DNA of 64,000 nucleotides from Acerihabitans arboris (GCF_010131535.1 NZ_WUBS01000011.1:147776-211775); one strand, 5' to 3'; counted from the first letter of the stretch, positions 52,690 through 61,758 are shown. Notes: generated from the letters alone by a model not told the origin. Numbers and translations: made by a program.

Positions 52690-52905
52690 ATAAGGATGAG
52701 ATTGAACAGCACTAGCTCCCAGCTCCACGAAGCATTGGTCGCCCAATGCTTCGAATACCCATGCGCCATACCACCTACTCTACGATGACCCAGCTTTCCG
52801 AGGACACCACAGCCGACAGGGGCGTTGCGCGGGATAAATGGTAGAAAGCACAAAGCTTTCCTCGGGCTATTAACCCAATTGATGGCGGTATATCTCACTA
52901 ACTAA
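52690..52905 (-). ncRNA. Candidate retron msr-msd RNA
   Basis: The region upstream of the retron genes has no frame but strong folds on the minus strand. These are: a 6-bp stem closing 56 nt (52860-52865 with 52798-52803); inside it the GAAAGC/GCTTTC hairpin (52844-52860, 5-nt loop), like a short msr stem-loop; and a perfect 11-bp hairpin with 4-nt loop (52728-52753), a candidate msd tip. GTGAGAT (52898-52892) can pair with ATCTCAT (52702-52696) as a1/a2 ends. Exact ends and the branching G are not determined. Confidence 0.6.
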
Positions 52906-53235
52906 CCAATGATCAGATACTAGCAAGTTTCACGCTTCGCTTAACTAAAATAATGTATACCTTTTTTTTATAAGAACTTAGCAATAATAACAATAATGAA
53001 TAACCAAGTCGACCTGCCTAACCTGCTTCCCGCTAATCACGCACCCTTAGGTTAATCGTGTCTGCCTATGGCACGGTGTCGACTGTCAAATTAGATTTAC
53101 GCTCACAACTAGAAACTGTCACATCGAGGATGGGTTACTACACCTAATCTCTTCCCCGCTCATCACATCCGAATTCGTATCGCGTCGTGGCGATAACACT
53201 GACGCCACTGCATCCGTTAAATAAAGAGGCCTGAT
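52906..53235. other. Retron promoter side and right border of the island
   Basis: The first part (52935-52980) is very AT-rich, with TATACAT-type boxes on the minus strand, and probably holds the retron promoter. The rest up to virB7 has no convincing gene; GC rises again near 53000-53100, so the right junction of the island is likely here. Confidence 0.4.
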
Positions 53236-53376
53236 ATGAAACTCAGCATTTTCCTTCTGATGCTGTGCGCACTCATGGGCTGCACACAGCATAACGTCAC
53301 CCTCCCGCCGGTATCCGGCGAACCACAACCGGTGAACACTCCGGCCATCATCCAGGAGCTGACAAGCCATGTCTGA
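53236..53376 (+). CDS. virB7: VirB7-like lipoprotein
   Basis: This 46-aa lipoprotein starts MKLSIFLLMLCALMGC, with the lipobox Cys at residue 16, followed by a short P-rich tail. The size and position directly before virB8 (8-nt overlap) match VirB7, which anchors the outer-membrane core complex with VirB9 and VirB10. It is the first transfer gene after the inserted island. Confidence 0.82.
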   Translation: MKLSIFLLMLCALMGCTQHNVTLPPVSGEPQPVNTPAIIQELTSHV

Positions 53377-54052
53377 AGCAGAAAAAGTCCTTGCGTCGTC
53401 CCGAACGTTTGAAACCGTCATTCTGGAAAAGGATGCGCGTGAAAAAAAGGTTGCTTGGCTGATGGCAGCGGTCGGTTTTATTCTTGCCGCGATGGCCATT
53501 GTGGCCCTGATTATCCTGCTGCCACTGAAAACCACTGAAATTGAGTTGTGGTCGGTGGATAAACAGACCGGACGTTATGAATATATGACCCGCATAAAAG
53601 AGCGGGATATTTCTTCTGAAGAATCTCTGGCGCATGCCTTAGCGGCAAACTACGTCAAGCTCCGCGAAGGGTATAACTATTTTTCGCTCCAGCGCGATTA
53701 TGACGATGTGCAGTTATTTAACAGCAACAGCGTGAATAAAGATTATCTGGACGGGTTTAACAGCGACCAGGCACCGGATGTCATTTTCAATAAAGCGGAA
53801 TATGTCGTTTATATTGACATTATTTCCAACGTTCACGCCTCCGCCACAGCGCCCGACCATCTGGCGACATTGCGCATCAGACGCACCATTCGCCGCATTG
53901 CGGATAACTCGGTCAAAACGGATGTCTGGAATATTCGCCTGACGTACCGCTACCTCCCCCGCAAACAACTCACCGACAGCCAGCGTGAAATGAACCCGAT
54001 GGGCTTCATCGTCACCAGCTACCAGCGCGATAAAGAATTGAGGACTGAATGA
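53369..54052 (+). CDS. virB8: VirB8-like core assembly protein
   Basis: This 227-aa bitopic protein has a short cytoplasmic N-terminus, a membrane helix (about 33-53, AAVGFILAAMAIVALIILLPL) and a periplasmic NTF2-like domain with YVKLREGYNYFSLQRDYDDV and NIRLTYRYLPRKQLTDSQREMNPMGF split over its end. It nucleates the secretion channel. The ATG lies in the end of virB7. Confidence 0.9.
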   Translation: MSEAEKVLASSRTFETVILEKDAREKKVAWLMAAVGFILAAMAIVALIILLPLKTTEIELWSVDKQTGRYEYMTRIKERDISSEESLAHALAANYVKLREGYNYFSLQRDYDDVQLFNSNSVNKDYLDGFNSDQAPDVIFNKAEYVVYIDIISNVHASATAPDHLATLRIRRTIRRIADNSVKTDVWNIRLTYRYLPRKQLTDSQREMNPMGFIVTSYQRDKELRTE

Positions 54053-54942
54053 TGCTGAAAAAAAGTCTGGGCCTTACCCTTATCCTGGCGTCATGCGTGT
54101 CCTGGGGGGCCGCCATGCCGCGTGGAAGTACCTGGGACAGCCGGATGCAGAACGTTACTTACAACAGCCAGAACGCCACGGTCGTCAATACCCGCCCCGG
54201 CTACCTCACCACGCTGCTGTTCGACGATGATGAGGAGGTTATTGATGCGCAGGCGGGCTTTCCCAAAGGCTGGACGGTGACCCGCAGCGATAACCGGGTG
54301 GGCGTCAGCCCGAACCCCATTACCCAGCCAGTGACGGACGCCAGCGGCAATAACGTCAGTCAGGTATTTCTCCCGACCGCGAAAGACTGGAAAACCAACC
54401 TCTTTGTCGTGACGTCAAAACGAGATTACAGCCTGGAGCTGAACGTGCTGGATAACGACTCGCCCTCGCAGGCATTCGTTATCCGCTATCGCTATCCGGA
54501 TGAGGTCCGCCGGCAATCAGACGCTGCCAGCGCGACCCGGTTGAAAATGCTGCGCGAAACGCAGGAAAAGCAGCAGATCGCAGCGGCATTTAAACAGGCC
54601 ACCACACCCCGTAACTGGCGCTATACCAAACGTGTGGCGGCAGGCTCAGCGTCCATAGCGCCGGACTTCACTTACGATGATGGTCGCTTTACCTATATCG
54701 GCTTTTCACCGGTCAAAATCCTGCCCTCTCCCTTTCTGAGGGTTAACGGTCAGGAGCAGGCTGTCACGCCCAGAATTGTCAGCCAGGGCAATTACACCGT
54801 GATGGTGGTACGGATGTTGTCGCCGCGCCTGGTACTGCGCTACGGCAATGCCGTGGTCGGGATTGAAAACGCAGCATACGGGCAAGCCACGGTCGCCAGT
54901 GGTGACACCGTGTCACCCGCCGTCACTCTGGAGGCCAAATGA
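54049..54942 (+). CDS. virB9: VirB9-like outer-membrane core protein
   Basis: This 297-aa exported protein has a signal peptide (about 1-22, ending WGAA) and the VirB9 pattern: beta-rich N-terminal half with MQNVTYNSQNATVVNTRPGY, and a C-terminal part with NWRYTKRVAAGSASIAPDFTYDDGRFTYIGF. It forms the outer-membrane ring with VirB7 and VirB10. It overlaps virB8 and virB10 by 4 nt each. Confidence 0.92.
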   Translation: MMLKKSLGLTLILASCVSWGAAMPRGSTWDSRMQNVTYNSQNATVVNTRPGYLTTLLFDDDEEVIDAQAGFPKGWTVTRSDNRVGVSPNPITQPVTDASGNNVSQVFLPTAKDWKTNLFVVTSKRDYSLELNVLDNDSPSQAFVIRYRYPDEVRRQSDAASATRLKMLRETQEKQQIAAAFKQATTPRNWRYTKRVAAGSASIAPDFTYDDGRFTYIGFSPVKILPSPFLRVNGQEQAVTPRIVSQGNYTVMVVRMLSPRLVLRYGNAVVGIENAAYGQATVASGDTVSPAVTLEAK

Positions 54943-56177
54943 CAGACCCATCCTTTTCAGAAGCAACAGAAAAAACCACAGCAGAGCTGGAGTCAGAGGC
55001 CCGCGAGCGCGCCCGGTTGGCGATGGCGAGCCCGGAGTCGGAACAAAAAACGCCTCCCGGTCAGCCCGAAGTGACCCGCTTTCGAAAAACATCCGGTCGC
55101 CGGACGCTGCTGGTCTGCCTGATTAGCGTGGCCTTACTGATTGCTTTGGCGCTCGGCGGCGATCGCTTGCTCGGGGGGCTGAAAAAAGGTGACGAAAAGG
55201 AGGCCGACACCGCGCCACCGCCTTCGACCGGCGCGGGGCAACATGCACGAACCAACCTTGGCATGGACAGCAATCCGTTCGGTCTGTTCGGACAGGACAA
55301 ACCGGAAATAACGACGGAAAAGGACCAGGCGCAAAACGCCGCGCCATCCTCACCACCGAAACCACCCGCGTTGAACAAGGTAACGGCGCTAGCTGACGGG
55401 TTGAGCAACGCCACAGGGACAGCTCAAAGTGGAAATACGAGAACCACCCGAAGCGAACCACGCGACAGCGCGGGAACGACCGGCGGTCAGGCAACCGCCT
55501 CCGTTACCCGTGGCAACAATGACAGTCCGGGGGTGGCTAAGGTCACCGGCGTTAGGCGGCTGAACCTCGATCCTGATCTCTACATCCCGGTTGACCGCTA
55601 TATCCCCTGCTCAATGATGCGGCGGTTTGTCTCCGATGTGGGCGGCGCGATTTCGTGCTTGATCAGCGAGGATGTCTACAGCGCCAGCAACCATGTAAAG
55701 CTGATCTCGGCGGGCACCGTCGCCAGGGGCGTTTACCGCGCCGGGGCGTTGCAACACGGACGTAGCCGGATGTTTGTTATCTGGACGGAGTTACGCACGC
55801 CGGAGCCCGGCAGTCTGCAAATTCCGCTCACGGATACCGGGGCCACCGGCCCGCTGGGTGAGGCAGGTATTTCGGGCTGGATTGATACCCATTTCTGGGC
55901 GCGTTTCGGTAATGCCCTAATGCTGAGCACCGTGCAGGATGTGGCTGCGGCAGCGGCGGATTCAGCACCGGGAAAAGACCGCAACACCGACTATACCGAA
56001 AACACCCGCGCCGCCGCGTCGGAAATGGCGAAAACGACGCTGGAGAACAGCATCAATATCCCGCCCACGATGTATCTGAACCAGGGCGACGTTATCAGCA
56101 TCATGACCGGCACCGATATTGATTTTTCCTCCGTCTATCGACTGCGTATAAAACAGAGAGGGGTGTATGACGACTGA
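54939..56177 (+). CDS. virB10: VirB10-like core complex protein
   Basis: This 412-aa protein has an N-terminal cytoplasmic part, one membrane helix (about 54-72, LLVCLISVALLIALALGG), a P/G/T-rich linker (to about 200) and the C-terminal TrbI/VirB10 domain: LDPDLYIPVDRYIPCSMMRR, SAGTVARGVYRAG and LNQGDVISIMTGTDIDFS. It spans both membranes and gates the channel. It overlaps virB11 by 11 nt. Confidence 0.93.
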   Translation: MTDPSFSEATEKTTAELESEARERARLAMASPESEQKTPPGQPEVTRFRKTSGRRTLLVCLISVALLIALALGGDRLLGGLKKGDEKEADTAPPPSTGAGQHARTNLGMDSNPFGLFGQDKPEITTEKDQAQNAAPSSPPKPPALNKVTALADGLSNATGTAQSGNTRTTRSEPRDSAGTTGGQATASVTRGNNDSPGVAKVTGVRRLNLDPDLYIPVDRYIPCSMMRRFVSDVGGAISCLISEDVYSASNHVKLISAGTVARGVYRAGALQHGRSRMFVIWTELRTPEPGSLQIPLTDTGATGPLGEAGISGWIDTHFWARFGNALMLSTVQDVAAAAADSAPGKDRNTDYTENTRAAASEMAKTTLENSINIPPTMYLNQGDVISIMTGTDIDFSSVYRLRIKQRGVYDD

Positions 56178-57195
56178 AAACCTGTCTCTCGATTTTATGA
56201 AAAATCAGCTTTTCGGTGATTTCCTGCCGCTGGAGGGTCTGACCGAAATCGCCATTAACCGTCCCGGCGAGATCCACACCAAAATACGAGGTAAATGGCA
56301 GATGCACGATTCCCCGGTCACGCTGCGTCAGTGTTACGCTTTTGCCAAAGCGCTGGCTTCCTGGAATGAGGACAACGTGGATGATACGTCGCCCATTCTT
56401 TCCGCCACCCTTGAATCCGGCGAACGTATTCAGGCCGTTATTCCCCCGGCCTGTGAGCGGAATACAGTTTCCATCACGCTGCGCAAGCCGTCATTCGAAC
56501 AGAAAACGCATCAGTCCTGGATTGATGCCGGTTTTTATAACCGGGTGACCGGTAAGGAGCGGACTGAAAGTAAGGATGATGAACTGGCCCGATATTATAC
56601 CAGCGGGGATGTCCCCCGCTTTATTGAAAAGGCCGTTGAGTATGGCAGGACGATATTCATTGTGGGGGAAACCGGGTCTGGCAAAACCACCTATATGAAA
56701 ACGCTGCTGCATTATATACCGCAACACCTGAGACTCATCACCATTGAAGACAACCCCGAAATCCAGTTTTATCACCACACCAACTATGTTCATCTGTTTT
56801 ATCCGGCGGATGCCGGGGAGGACTCCATCGTCACGCCCGGCAGGCTTATCCGGGCCAATTACCGGATGAACCCGGACCGAATTCTGCTGGCGGAAATTCG
56901 TGGCAGGGAAGCCTGGGATGCGCTGAAAATCGTCGGCTCCGGTCATGAAGGACTTATCACCTCCCTGCATGCGGGCAGCCCGCAAGACTGTATTGAAGGC
57001 ATTATTGACCGCTGTTTTGAAAACCCTGATTGCCAGAATATCCCGTTTGCGGTGCTGCTGCGCAAGGTGCTTAAAAGCGTGGATATTATCGTCAGTATTG
57101 ATATTCACGGCGATATCCGCCGGATGGGTGATATCTATTACAAATATATTCACCTGGATAAAATGAAGGAGACCTTCAACGATGCGAACGATTGA
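56167..57195 (+). CDS. virB11: VirB11-like ATPase
   Basis: This 342-aa hexameric traffic ATPase has Walker A VGETGSGKTTYMKT (about 167), the Asp box ITIEDNPEIQF (about 193), Walker B RILLAEIRGREAWD (about 240) and the His box GLITSLHAGSP (about 262). It switches the apparatus between pilus assembly and DNA transfer. It is complete and overlaps the Cag12-like gene by 14 nt. Confidence 0.94.
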   Translation: MTTENLSLDFMKNQLFGDFLPLEGLTEIAINRPGEIHTKIRGKWQMHDSPVTLRQCYAFAKALASWNEDNVDDTSPILSATLESGERIQAVIPPACERNTVSITLRKPSFEQKTHQSWIDAGFYNRVTGKERTESKDDELARYYTSGDVPRFIEKAVEYGRTIFIVGETGSGKTTYMKTLLHYIPQHLRLITIEDNPEIQFYHHTNYVHLFYPADAGEDSIVTPGRLIRANYRMNPDRILLAEIRGREAWDALKIVGSGHEGLITSLHAGSPQDCIEGIIDRCFENPDCQNIPFAVLLRKVLKSVDIIVSIDIHGDIRRMGDIYYKYIHLDKMKETFNDAND

Positions 57196-57583
57196 CCTGT
57201 TTTTAACCAGCGCGGTGATGGTTATCCTTTCTGGCTGTTCATCCCCACAGGAGCCCGCTCAGCCCGAATGGGATAAACCCGGCGTGGAAATGAATACAAG
57301 TCTTCCACAGTGGTCAGAGAACCAAGTTATTTTGCCGTATCCCACAGCCGATGGCCACTGGTCAATAAACATGGCCTTCAACCCTGATGCGGTTTACCCG
57401 CCGAATCTCTGGTATGCCGTGGTACATTCCAATCAGGTTATCGTTAACACACCGGAAGGTGAGCGTTATTTCAGGGCGAAAGCCTGGCTACGAAAAAACG
57501 GTTACTCCGGCGTCATTTCCTTCCAGCCAAAACTGAATAATTGCCTGACCTGCAATACAACCGAAATTGAGTTACATCGGTAA
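57182..57583 (+). CDS. Cag12-family lipoprotein
   Basis: This 133-aa lipoprotein has a signal peptide ending LSGC (Cys about 19). It carries the pattern of the Cag12/TriK-like family seen at the end of such virB operons: PPNLWYAVVHSNQVIVNTPEG and a C-terminal CLTC pair. It probably joins the outer-membrane core. The gene follows virB11 with a GGAG site inside that gene. Confidence 0.75.
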   Translation: MRTIDLFLTSAVMVILSGCSSPQEPAQPEWDKPGVEMNTSLPQWSENQVILPYPTADGHWSINMAFNPDAVYPPNLWYAVVHSNQVIVNTPEGERYFRAKAWLRKNGYSGVISFQPKLNNCLTCNTTEIELHR

Positions 57584-57666
57584 CATTATCCACATCCCAG
57601 GTTTTCCAGATACCCCTCCCTACGACCCAACATTCAATAGATCCTTACCAACCAGAGGTAATCAAC

Positions 57667-57969
57667 ATGAAATCGATCATGCTGCCTGCATTTTTTCTCT
57701 GTATTGCTCCGTTATTGCCATCCACTGTGATGGCTGCCGATGCCTGTGAAGTCGTTTTATGTATGTACGGGAAAACGACAGGAAACGGCGGAGGAAAAGA
57801 ATGCAGTTCTGCTGAACATTCTTTCTTTGATATTGTGAAAAAGAACAAACACGGTTTTCTTCCTGATCACACCGCCGATGCCCGTAAAGCATTTCTGCTC
57901 GAATGCGAATCAGCGGACCCGGATATCATCAGCCAGATCATCCGTCAATTTGGCCGTCTGCGCGGTTAG
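57667..57969 (+). CDS. TrbM/KikA-like conjugation protein
   Basis: This 100-aa exported protein (signal peptide to about residue 23, VMAA) shows the TrbM/KikA pattern: CEVVLCMYGKTTGNGGGKECSSAEHSFF. Four cysteines suggest disulfides in the periplasm. Such proteins support conjugation or cause host killing in IncN/IncP systems. AGAGG lies 8 nt before the ATG. It is the last gene of the virB operon here. Confidence 0.78.
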   Translation: MKSIMLPAFFLCIAPLLPSTVMAADACEVVLCMYGKTTGNGGGKECSSAEHSFFDIVKKNKHGFLPDHTADARKAFLLECESADPDIISQIIRQFGRLRG

Positions 57970-58008
57970 CGGAACAGCATCTCAGTTCACTGACACCAGA
58001 TTGCGGTA

Positions 58009-58893
58009 TTAAACTCCCCTGAGTTCATCACAATGAAAAGCTTTGTTAATGGCCGCTATAACTGCCTGAACACGTCCTGCGGACCAGACATCGGGATTGG
58101 CGACCAGCCAGATATCCGCAGATTCACTTCGGGTAGGCATAACGTTTTTCAATTCTGGGCAGCATCGTTGCATCATTTCCCGGGCCATCATCCCAATGCC
58201 GAGTCCTTGCCGAAGGGCTTCGATGTACATCCACTGCGAGCTGGCTTCAAGCACGATATGCCCCCCAGTCAGAGGCTCTCCGCACAGCACCTGCCAATAT
58301 TGAGGCACAGTCTCCTGAGGAAACATAATTAAATCGTGACCAGAAAAAGCGTTGCCCTGCTTCGGTAGTCCTCGTCGGGACACATAGTCTTCTGAGGCAT
58401 ACAGGCCAAGCCTAAATGTTGCCAGACGGCGGATAATAAGAGTGTTATCTGAAGGCCGCGCACTGCGTATAGCCAGATCGGCTTCACCGCGGCGTATATC
58501 CATAATGTCCGGAGAGGTGGTCAGCCTTACCGTAATATCGGGGTAGCTTTGCCTGAGCTCACACAAAGCTGGCAGCAAAAAACACCGCGCCAGTGAATCA
58601 GTGGAGGCAACATGGACGTTACCTGATAAAGAGGCGTTCATGCCGGTACTTTTGTGTTCGATAGTAGTAGCAATGACTTCCATCTGCTCGATATCGGGCA
58701 GCAATTCTCTTCCGCTGTCAGTCAGCATATAGCCTTCTGGTGAGCGTCTGAATAACGAGGCATTCAGCTCCTGCTCAAGCGTGCGCAATCGACGGGCTAC
58801 CGTCGCCTGATCAACCCCCAAACTGGCGGCTGCGGCACGCAAACTACCGGTGCGGGCAACCGCCAGTAGGTAACGGGTATTATCCCAGTTCAT
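58009..58893 (-). CDS. LysR-family transcription regulator
   Basis: This 294-aa regulator has the winged helix MNWDNTRYLLAVARTGSLRAAAASLGVDQATVARRLRTLEQEL at the N-terminus and a periplasmic-binding-like sensor domain after residue 90. It is divergent from the MFS exporter (107 bp between starts) and probably controls it. Its ATG at 58893 is preferred because AGAGGGG directly precedes 58896. It looks like chromosomal-type cargo, not part of the ICE core. Confidence 0.88.
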   Translation of the reverse strand: MNWDNTRYLLAVARTGSLRAAAASLGVDQATVARRLRTLEQELNASLFRRSPEGYMLTDSGRELLPDIEQMEVIATTIEHKSTGMNASLSGNVHVASTDSLARCFLLPALCELRQSYPDITVRLTTSPDIMDIRRGEADLAIRSARPSDNTLIIRRLATFRLGLYASEDYVSRRGLPKQGNAFSGHDLIMFPQETVPQYWQVLCGEPLTGGHIVLEASSQWMYIEALRQGLGIGMMAREMMQRCCPELKNVMPTRSESADIWLVANPDVWSAGRVQAVIAAINKAFHCDELRGV

Positions 58894-58999
58894 CATCCCC
58901 TCTGCATTTTTGCTGCACCTACGCGTATTTTCGCTGCGTTTTCAACCCTACTCTTACTTTTTACACTCAAAGCCATGTTTCGCCAACAGGTTAAAAACC

Positions 59000-60367
59000 A
59001 TGTCACAACCCGATTTAGTCATAAACACTCAGCGTCAAATGATTCTTTTGATAACGCTATGCGTCGGTATGTTTATGGCGATCCTTGATGTCAACGTGAT
59101 AAATATCGCCACGATTAACATTCAGTCTGAGTTCCATTCTTCAATTACCGCGATAACCTGGGCCGTGGACGCCTATAATCTGTCGCTTTCTGGTCTGATG
59201 CTTTCATCTGGCGTATTGGCCGACCGCTTTGGAGCCCGGCGTATATGGCTACTTGGTATAGCCCTATTTACCGGCGCATCAGCAGGCTGTGGTACAAGCG
59301 GGTCAATATTGGAATTAATTACCCTGCGCCTGGTTCAGGGAATTGGTGCAGCACTTTTTATTCCTGCCTCGTTCTCTCTGTTGTCTGCTATCTGGCCGGA
59401 AAGTGGATCGCGACAACGGGCGATAGGCATGTTTGGCGGGCTTGTATCGGTTGCGGCAGCGGCGGGACCGGTAGTCGGCGGTTTCCTGGTGAGCGGTATG
59501 GGCTGGCGCAGTATCTTTCTCATCAATCTGCCAATTGGGTTATATGGGATCTATTCCGGTTACCGGCTACTGCCCTGCTCCCCGAGGAAAAACCCGAAAG
59601 GACTGGATATGATCGGGCAGATTTTGGCGATCGCCACGCTGGGAGGTATCAGTTGGGTATTGATCGAACTTCCGATGCAGGGGTGGACGCAAAGTATGTT
59701 GCCCTTTATCACGCTGTTAACGTTGTTATGCGCGGCGGGATTTGTCACGGTTGAACGTCGGACCACTTCACCTATGTTGCCGTTATATTTTTTTCGCAGT
59801 CGTGCCTTCAATCTTGCTAACATCACCGGCTTTTTTATTAACGTCAGCTATTTTGGCAGTCTTTATGCTCTCAGTCTGGTTTTACAGAAACAGTGGCACT
59901 ATACCCCTTTTCAGACAGGGATGGCGCTTCTGCCGCTGGCGGTTTTTCTCTTCGTCGGCAATTTTTCTGCCGGACGATTAATGTCCCGCTGGGGCGTGAA
60001 AACGCAAATGATTGGGGGACTCCTTATGGGCACTGTGGGATACGCTGGAATGATTGCGTTAGACAGACAGATCACGTTAGCGGTGATTATCGCTATGGCG
60101 TTACTGGCTGGAGGTGTGGCATTTGTCGTACCACCAATGACGGCAACGGTGCTATCAGGAAAAACTCAGGACACAGCAGGCACCGCCTCAGCAATCCATA
60201 CTGCATTTCGCCAGACAGGTTCTTTAGTGGGCATTGCCCTGGCTGGTTTGATATTTTCGCTGGCAGACTCTCCTTTGACGTTACTGATGGAAATATCGGC
60301 ACTGATTCATCTCTTGCTGGCAATCGGGATTGGATTAACCCTTTCCCTGTCGCGCCAAAAGCTTTAA
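59000..60367 (+). CDS. MFS exporter, DHA2 (14-TM) type
   Basis: This 455-aa transporter has motif A GVLADRFGARRIWLLG (about 69-84) and motif C in AAAAGPVVGGFLVSGMGWRSIF (split: AAAAGPVVGGFLVSG and MGWRSIF, about 150-175), typical of proton-driven drug exporters of the EmrB/SmvA type. About 14 membrane segments can be drawn. The substrate is unknown. The start is ATG 59000 rather than the upstream frame opening at 58910. The divergent LysR gene is its likely regulator. Confidence 0.88.
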   Translation: MSQPDLVINTQRQMILLITLCVGMFMAILDVNVINIATINIQSEFHSSITAITWAVDAYNLSLSGLMLSSGVLADRFGARRIWLLGIALFTGASAGCGTSGSILELITLRLVQGIGAALFIPASFSLLSAIWPESGSRQRAIGMFGGLVSVAAAAGPVVGGFLVSGMGWRSIFLINLPIGLYGIYSGYRLLPCSPRKNPKGLDMIGQILAIATLGGISWVLIELPMQGWTQSMLPFITLLTLLCAAGFVTVERRTTSPMLPLYFFRSRAFNLANITGFFINVSYFGSLYALSLVLQKQWHYTPFQTGMALLPLAVFLFVGNFSAGRLMSRWGVKTQMIGGLLMGTVGYAGMIALDRQITLAVIIAMALLAGGVAFVVPPMTATVLSGKTQDTAGTASAIHTAFRQTGSLVGIALAGLIFSLADSPLTLLMEISALIHLLLAIGIGLTLSLSRQKL

Positions 60368-61190
60368 TGAACTTAAGCTATGCTGGTTTTGCTATGATAG
60401 CCCGGCTGCCGCTCATTGCCCTTATTCACATACTTTATCATTATGTCGCTGCTTTAAATGCGCCCCTATGGGGATCAGTTTGCCGAGGGCGCTTACCCAC
60501 ATTCAATAGATTACTAACGAGGTATCAGGTGTCCACATCGGGCTAGTGATCTTGCCAAGATTTTTTGATTTTTTCTAAGACTCGCAGATGACACAATGAA
60601 AAATCCGACGTTTTCTTTAAGCTTTTTAATGCGCCGGGTGCTTAAGGCAATACCGGCATTCTTTAAATAAAATTTTTAGTATTTCCCAAGTGATGCTTAT
60701 TTACAACTTTACTATGTGTGACCACCTTTTTTTATAACTTCAGCGCCTAATACGCAAAATGGAAAGTAGTGGTCCGTTATTTTCATGGGCAAAGCATAGA
60801 GCATCGATTGAAAAGACCTTTCTCGCAAGTAATGTTCCGCTCCCACTTCTTAAAAAAAATGAGATAAAGTTTCTATATTAATGATTGTTTTCATTAATAT
60901 TAGAAAAATATACACCATATTTTTAATATAAAAACATCTCTTATATAAGTGAGAGAGGGATTACACCTTCATACATTGAAATACTTTTCATTTTAAAATG
61001 CATTTAGTTTTTTGTTTCAAGCACTATAAATATTGAAATTCAATCTGGAAGATTGTTAGTTTCAATATATCAACATATCGATTGCTAAAGATGATAGCAA
61101 TACAAAAAGAAATGGGTTTTAGGCTTGTTAATTCATGCGAAAGCAGGATTTAACAAGTGTCGTGAGGCGAGTAAATTCAATTTTGAAAAA
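60368..61190. other. AT-rich noncoding region before oriT
   Basis: About 820 bp with no convincing gene. It holds a 13-nt match (60499-60511) and nearby bases that resemble the region upstream of the trbM-like gene (57630-57665). A perfect 10-bp AT-rich hairpin lies at 60875-60900 (ATATTAATGA/TCATTAATAT). The second half is over 70 percent A+T by eye. Confidence 0.45.
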
Positions 61191-61560
61191 AATTGCTAAT
61201 TTGCGTCGCCCGAACCCACCGGCGAGCGTTCACCCCCAGGGGAACCGAGCTGGCCGGGGGGAGCCGAATAAATTTCGCCGCCCCAGCGAGCGAAAAGCTA
61301 TCGCCCACGATAGCGGTTTATTTGGGGGGCGTAGCCCCGCACACCGTCGCGGCTAAGTCTCCGGCCAAAAGCCGGTAGCGTGGCGCGACCACCCTCTTTG
61401 AAGGCGTTTTCCCATTTTTTCGCTTGGCCGGAACGGACAAAAGAAAAAATAGGCGAAAAACGGCGTCTCAAAGGGGGTGGTCGCGCGTAGCGGGCGACGG
61501 TGTGCCGCCGTTGACTTTGGGGGTTTTGGCGCGGCGTCCAGCCACGACATTACCCCCATG
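61190..61560. other. oriT: Candidate origin of transfer (oriT)
   Basis: A sudden GC-rich stretch full of inverted repeats lies just before the coupling-protein gene. GCACACCGTCGC (61339-61350) pairs perfectly with 61494-61505. A 19-bp arm at 61383-61401 pairs with 61468-61486 with one wobble. TTTTCGC/GCGAAAA pairs lie inside. Smaller hairpins are at 61297-61314 (GCTATCG/CGATAGC) and 61361-61375 (CCGGC/GCCGG). ICEKp-type elements have oriT next to mobB, which fits; the nic site is not identified. Confidence 0.55.
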
Positions 61561-61758
61561 CGCAAGTTCATAAGGGCGTCCAGCCCGCTTGAACTGGCGC
61601 ACGCCGTTCGGGGCCGGGAAGTCTACCTCCCGGCGCATGGTCGCAACGCGGCCACCTCACGAGCCCTAGGCTTTCGCCCCGCCTTTTCGCCCAACACCGT
61701 GGGGCGAATTGATGGGGCGATGCGCTGGGGTGAGTGGCTGACGAAGGAGGCACGATGA
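61558..61758 (+). CDS. Possible small protein overlapping the coupling-protein start
   Basis: A 66-aa frame beginning MRKFIRASSPLELAHAVRG ends with a TGA that overlaps the ATG of the coupling-protein gene (ATGA), and the AAGGAGG of that gene lies within its end. This overlap suggests a real gene, perhaps a relaxosome accessory. No ribosome site is seen at 61558, and an earlier GTG at 61477 has a poor one. The stretch also overlaps the oriT candidate. Confidence 0.4.
   Translation: MRKFIRASSPLELAHAVRGREVYLPAHGRNAATSRALGFRPAFSPNTVGRIDGAMRWGEWLTKEAR

Noticed and set aside
61135..61378. Open frames of 60-73 codons before the oriT candidate
   Set aside because: Arg/Pro-rich products without ribosome sites, running through inverted repeats; better explained as noncoding.
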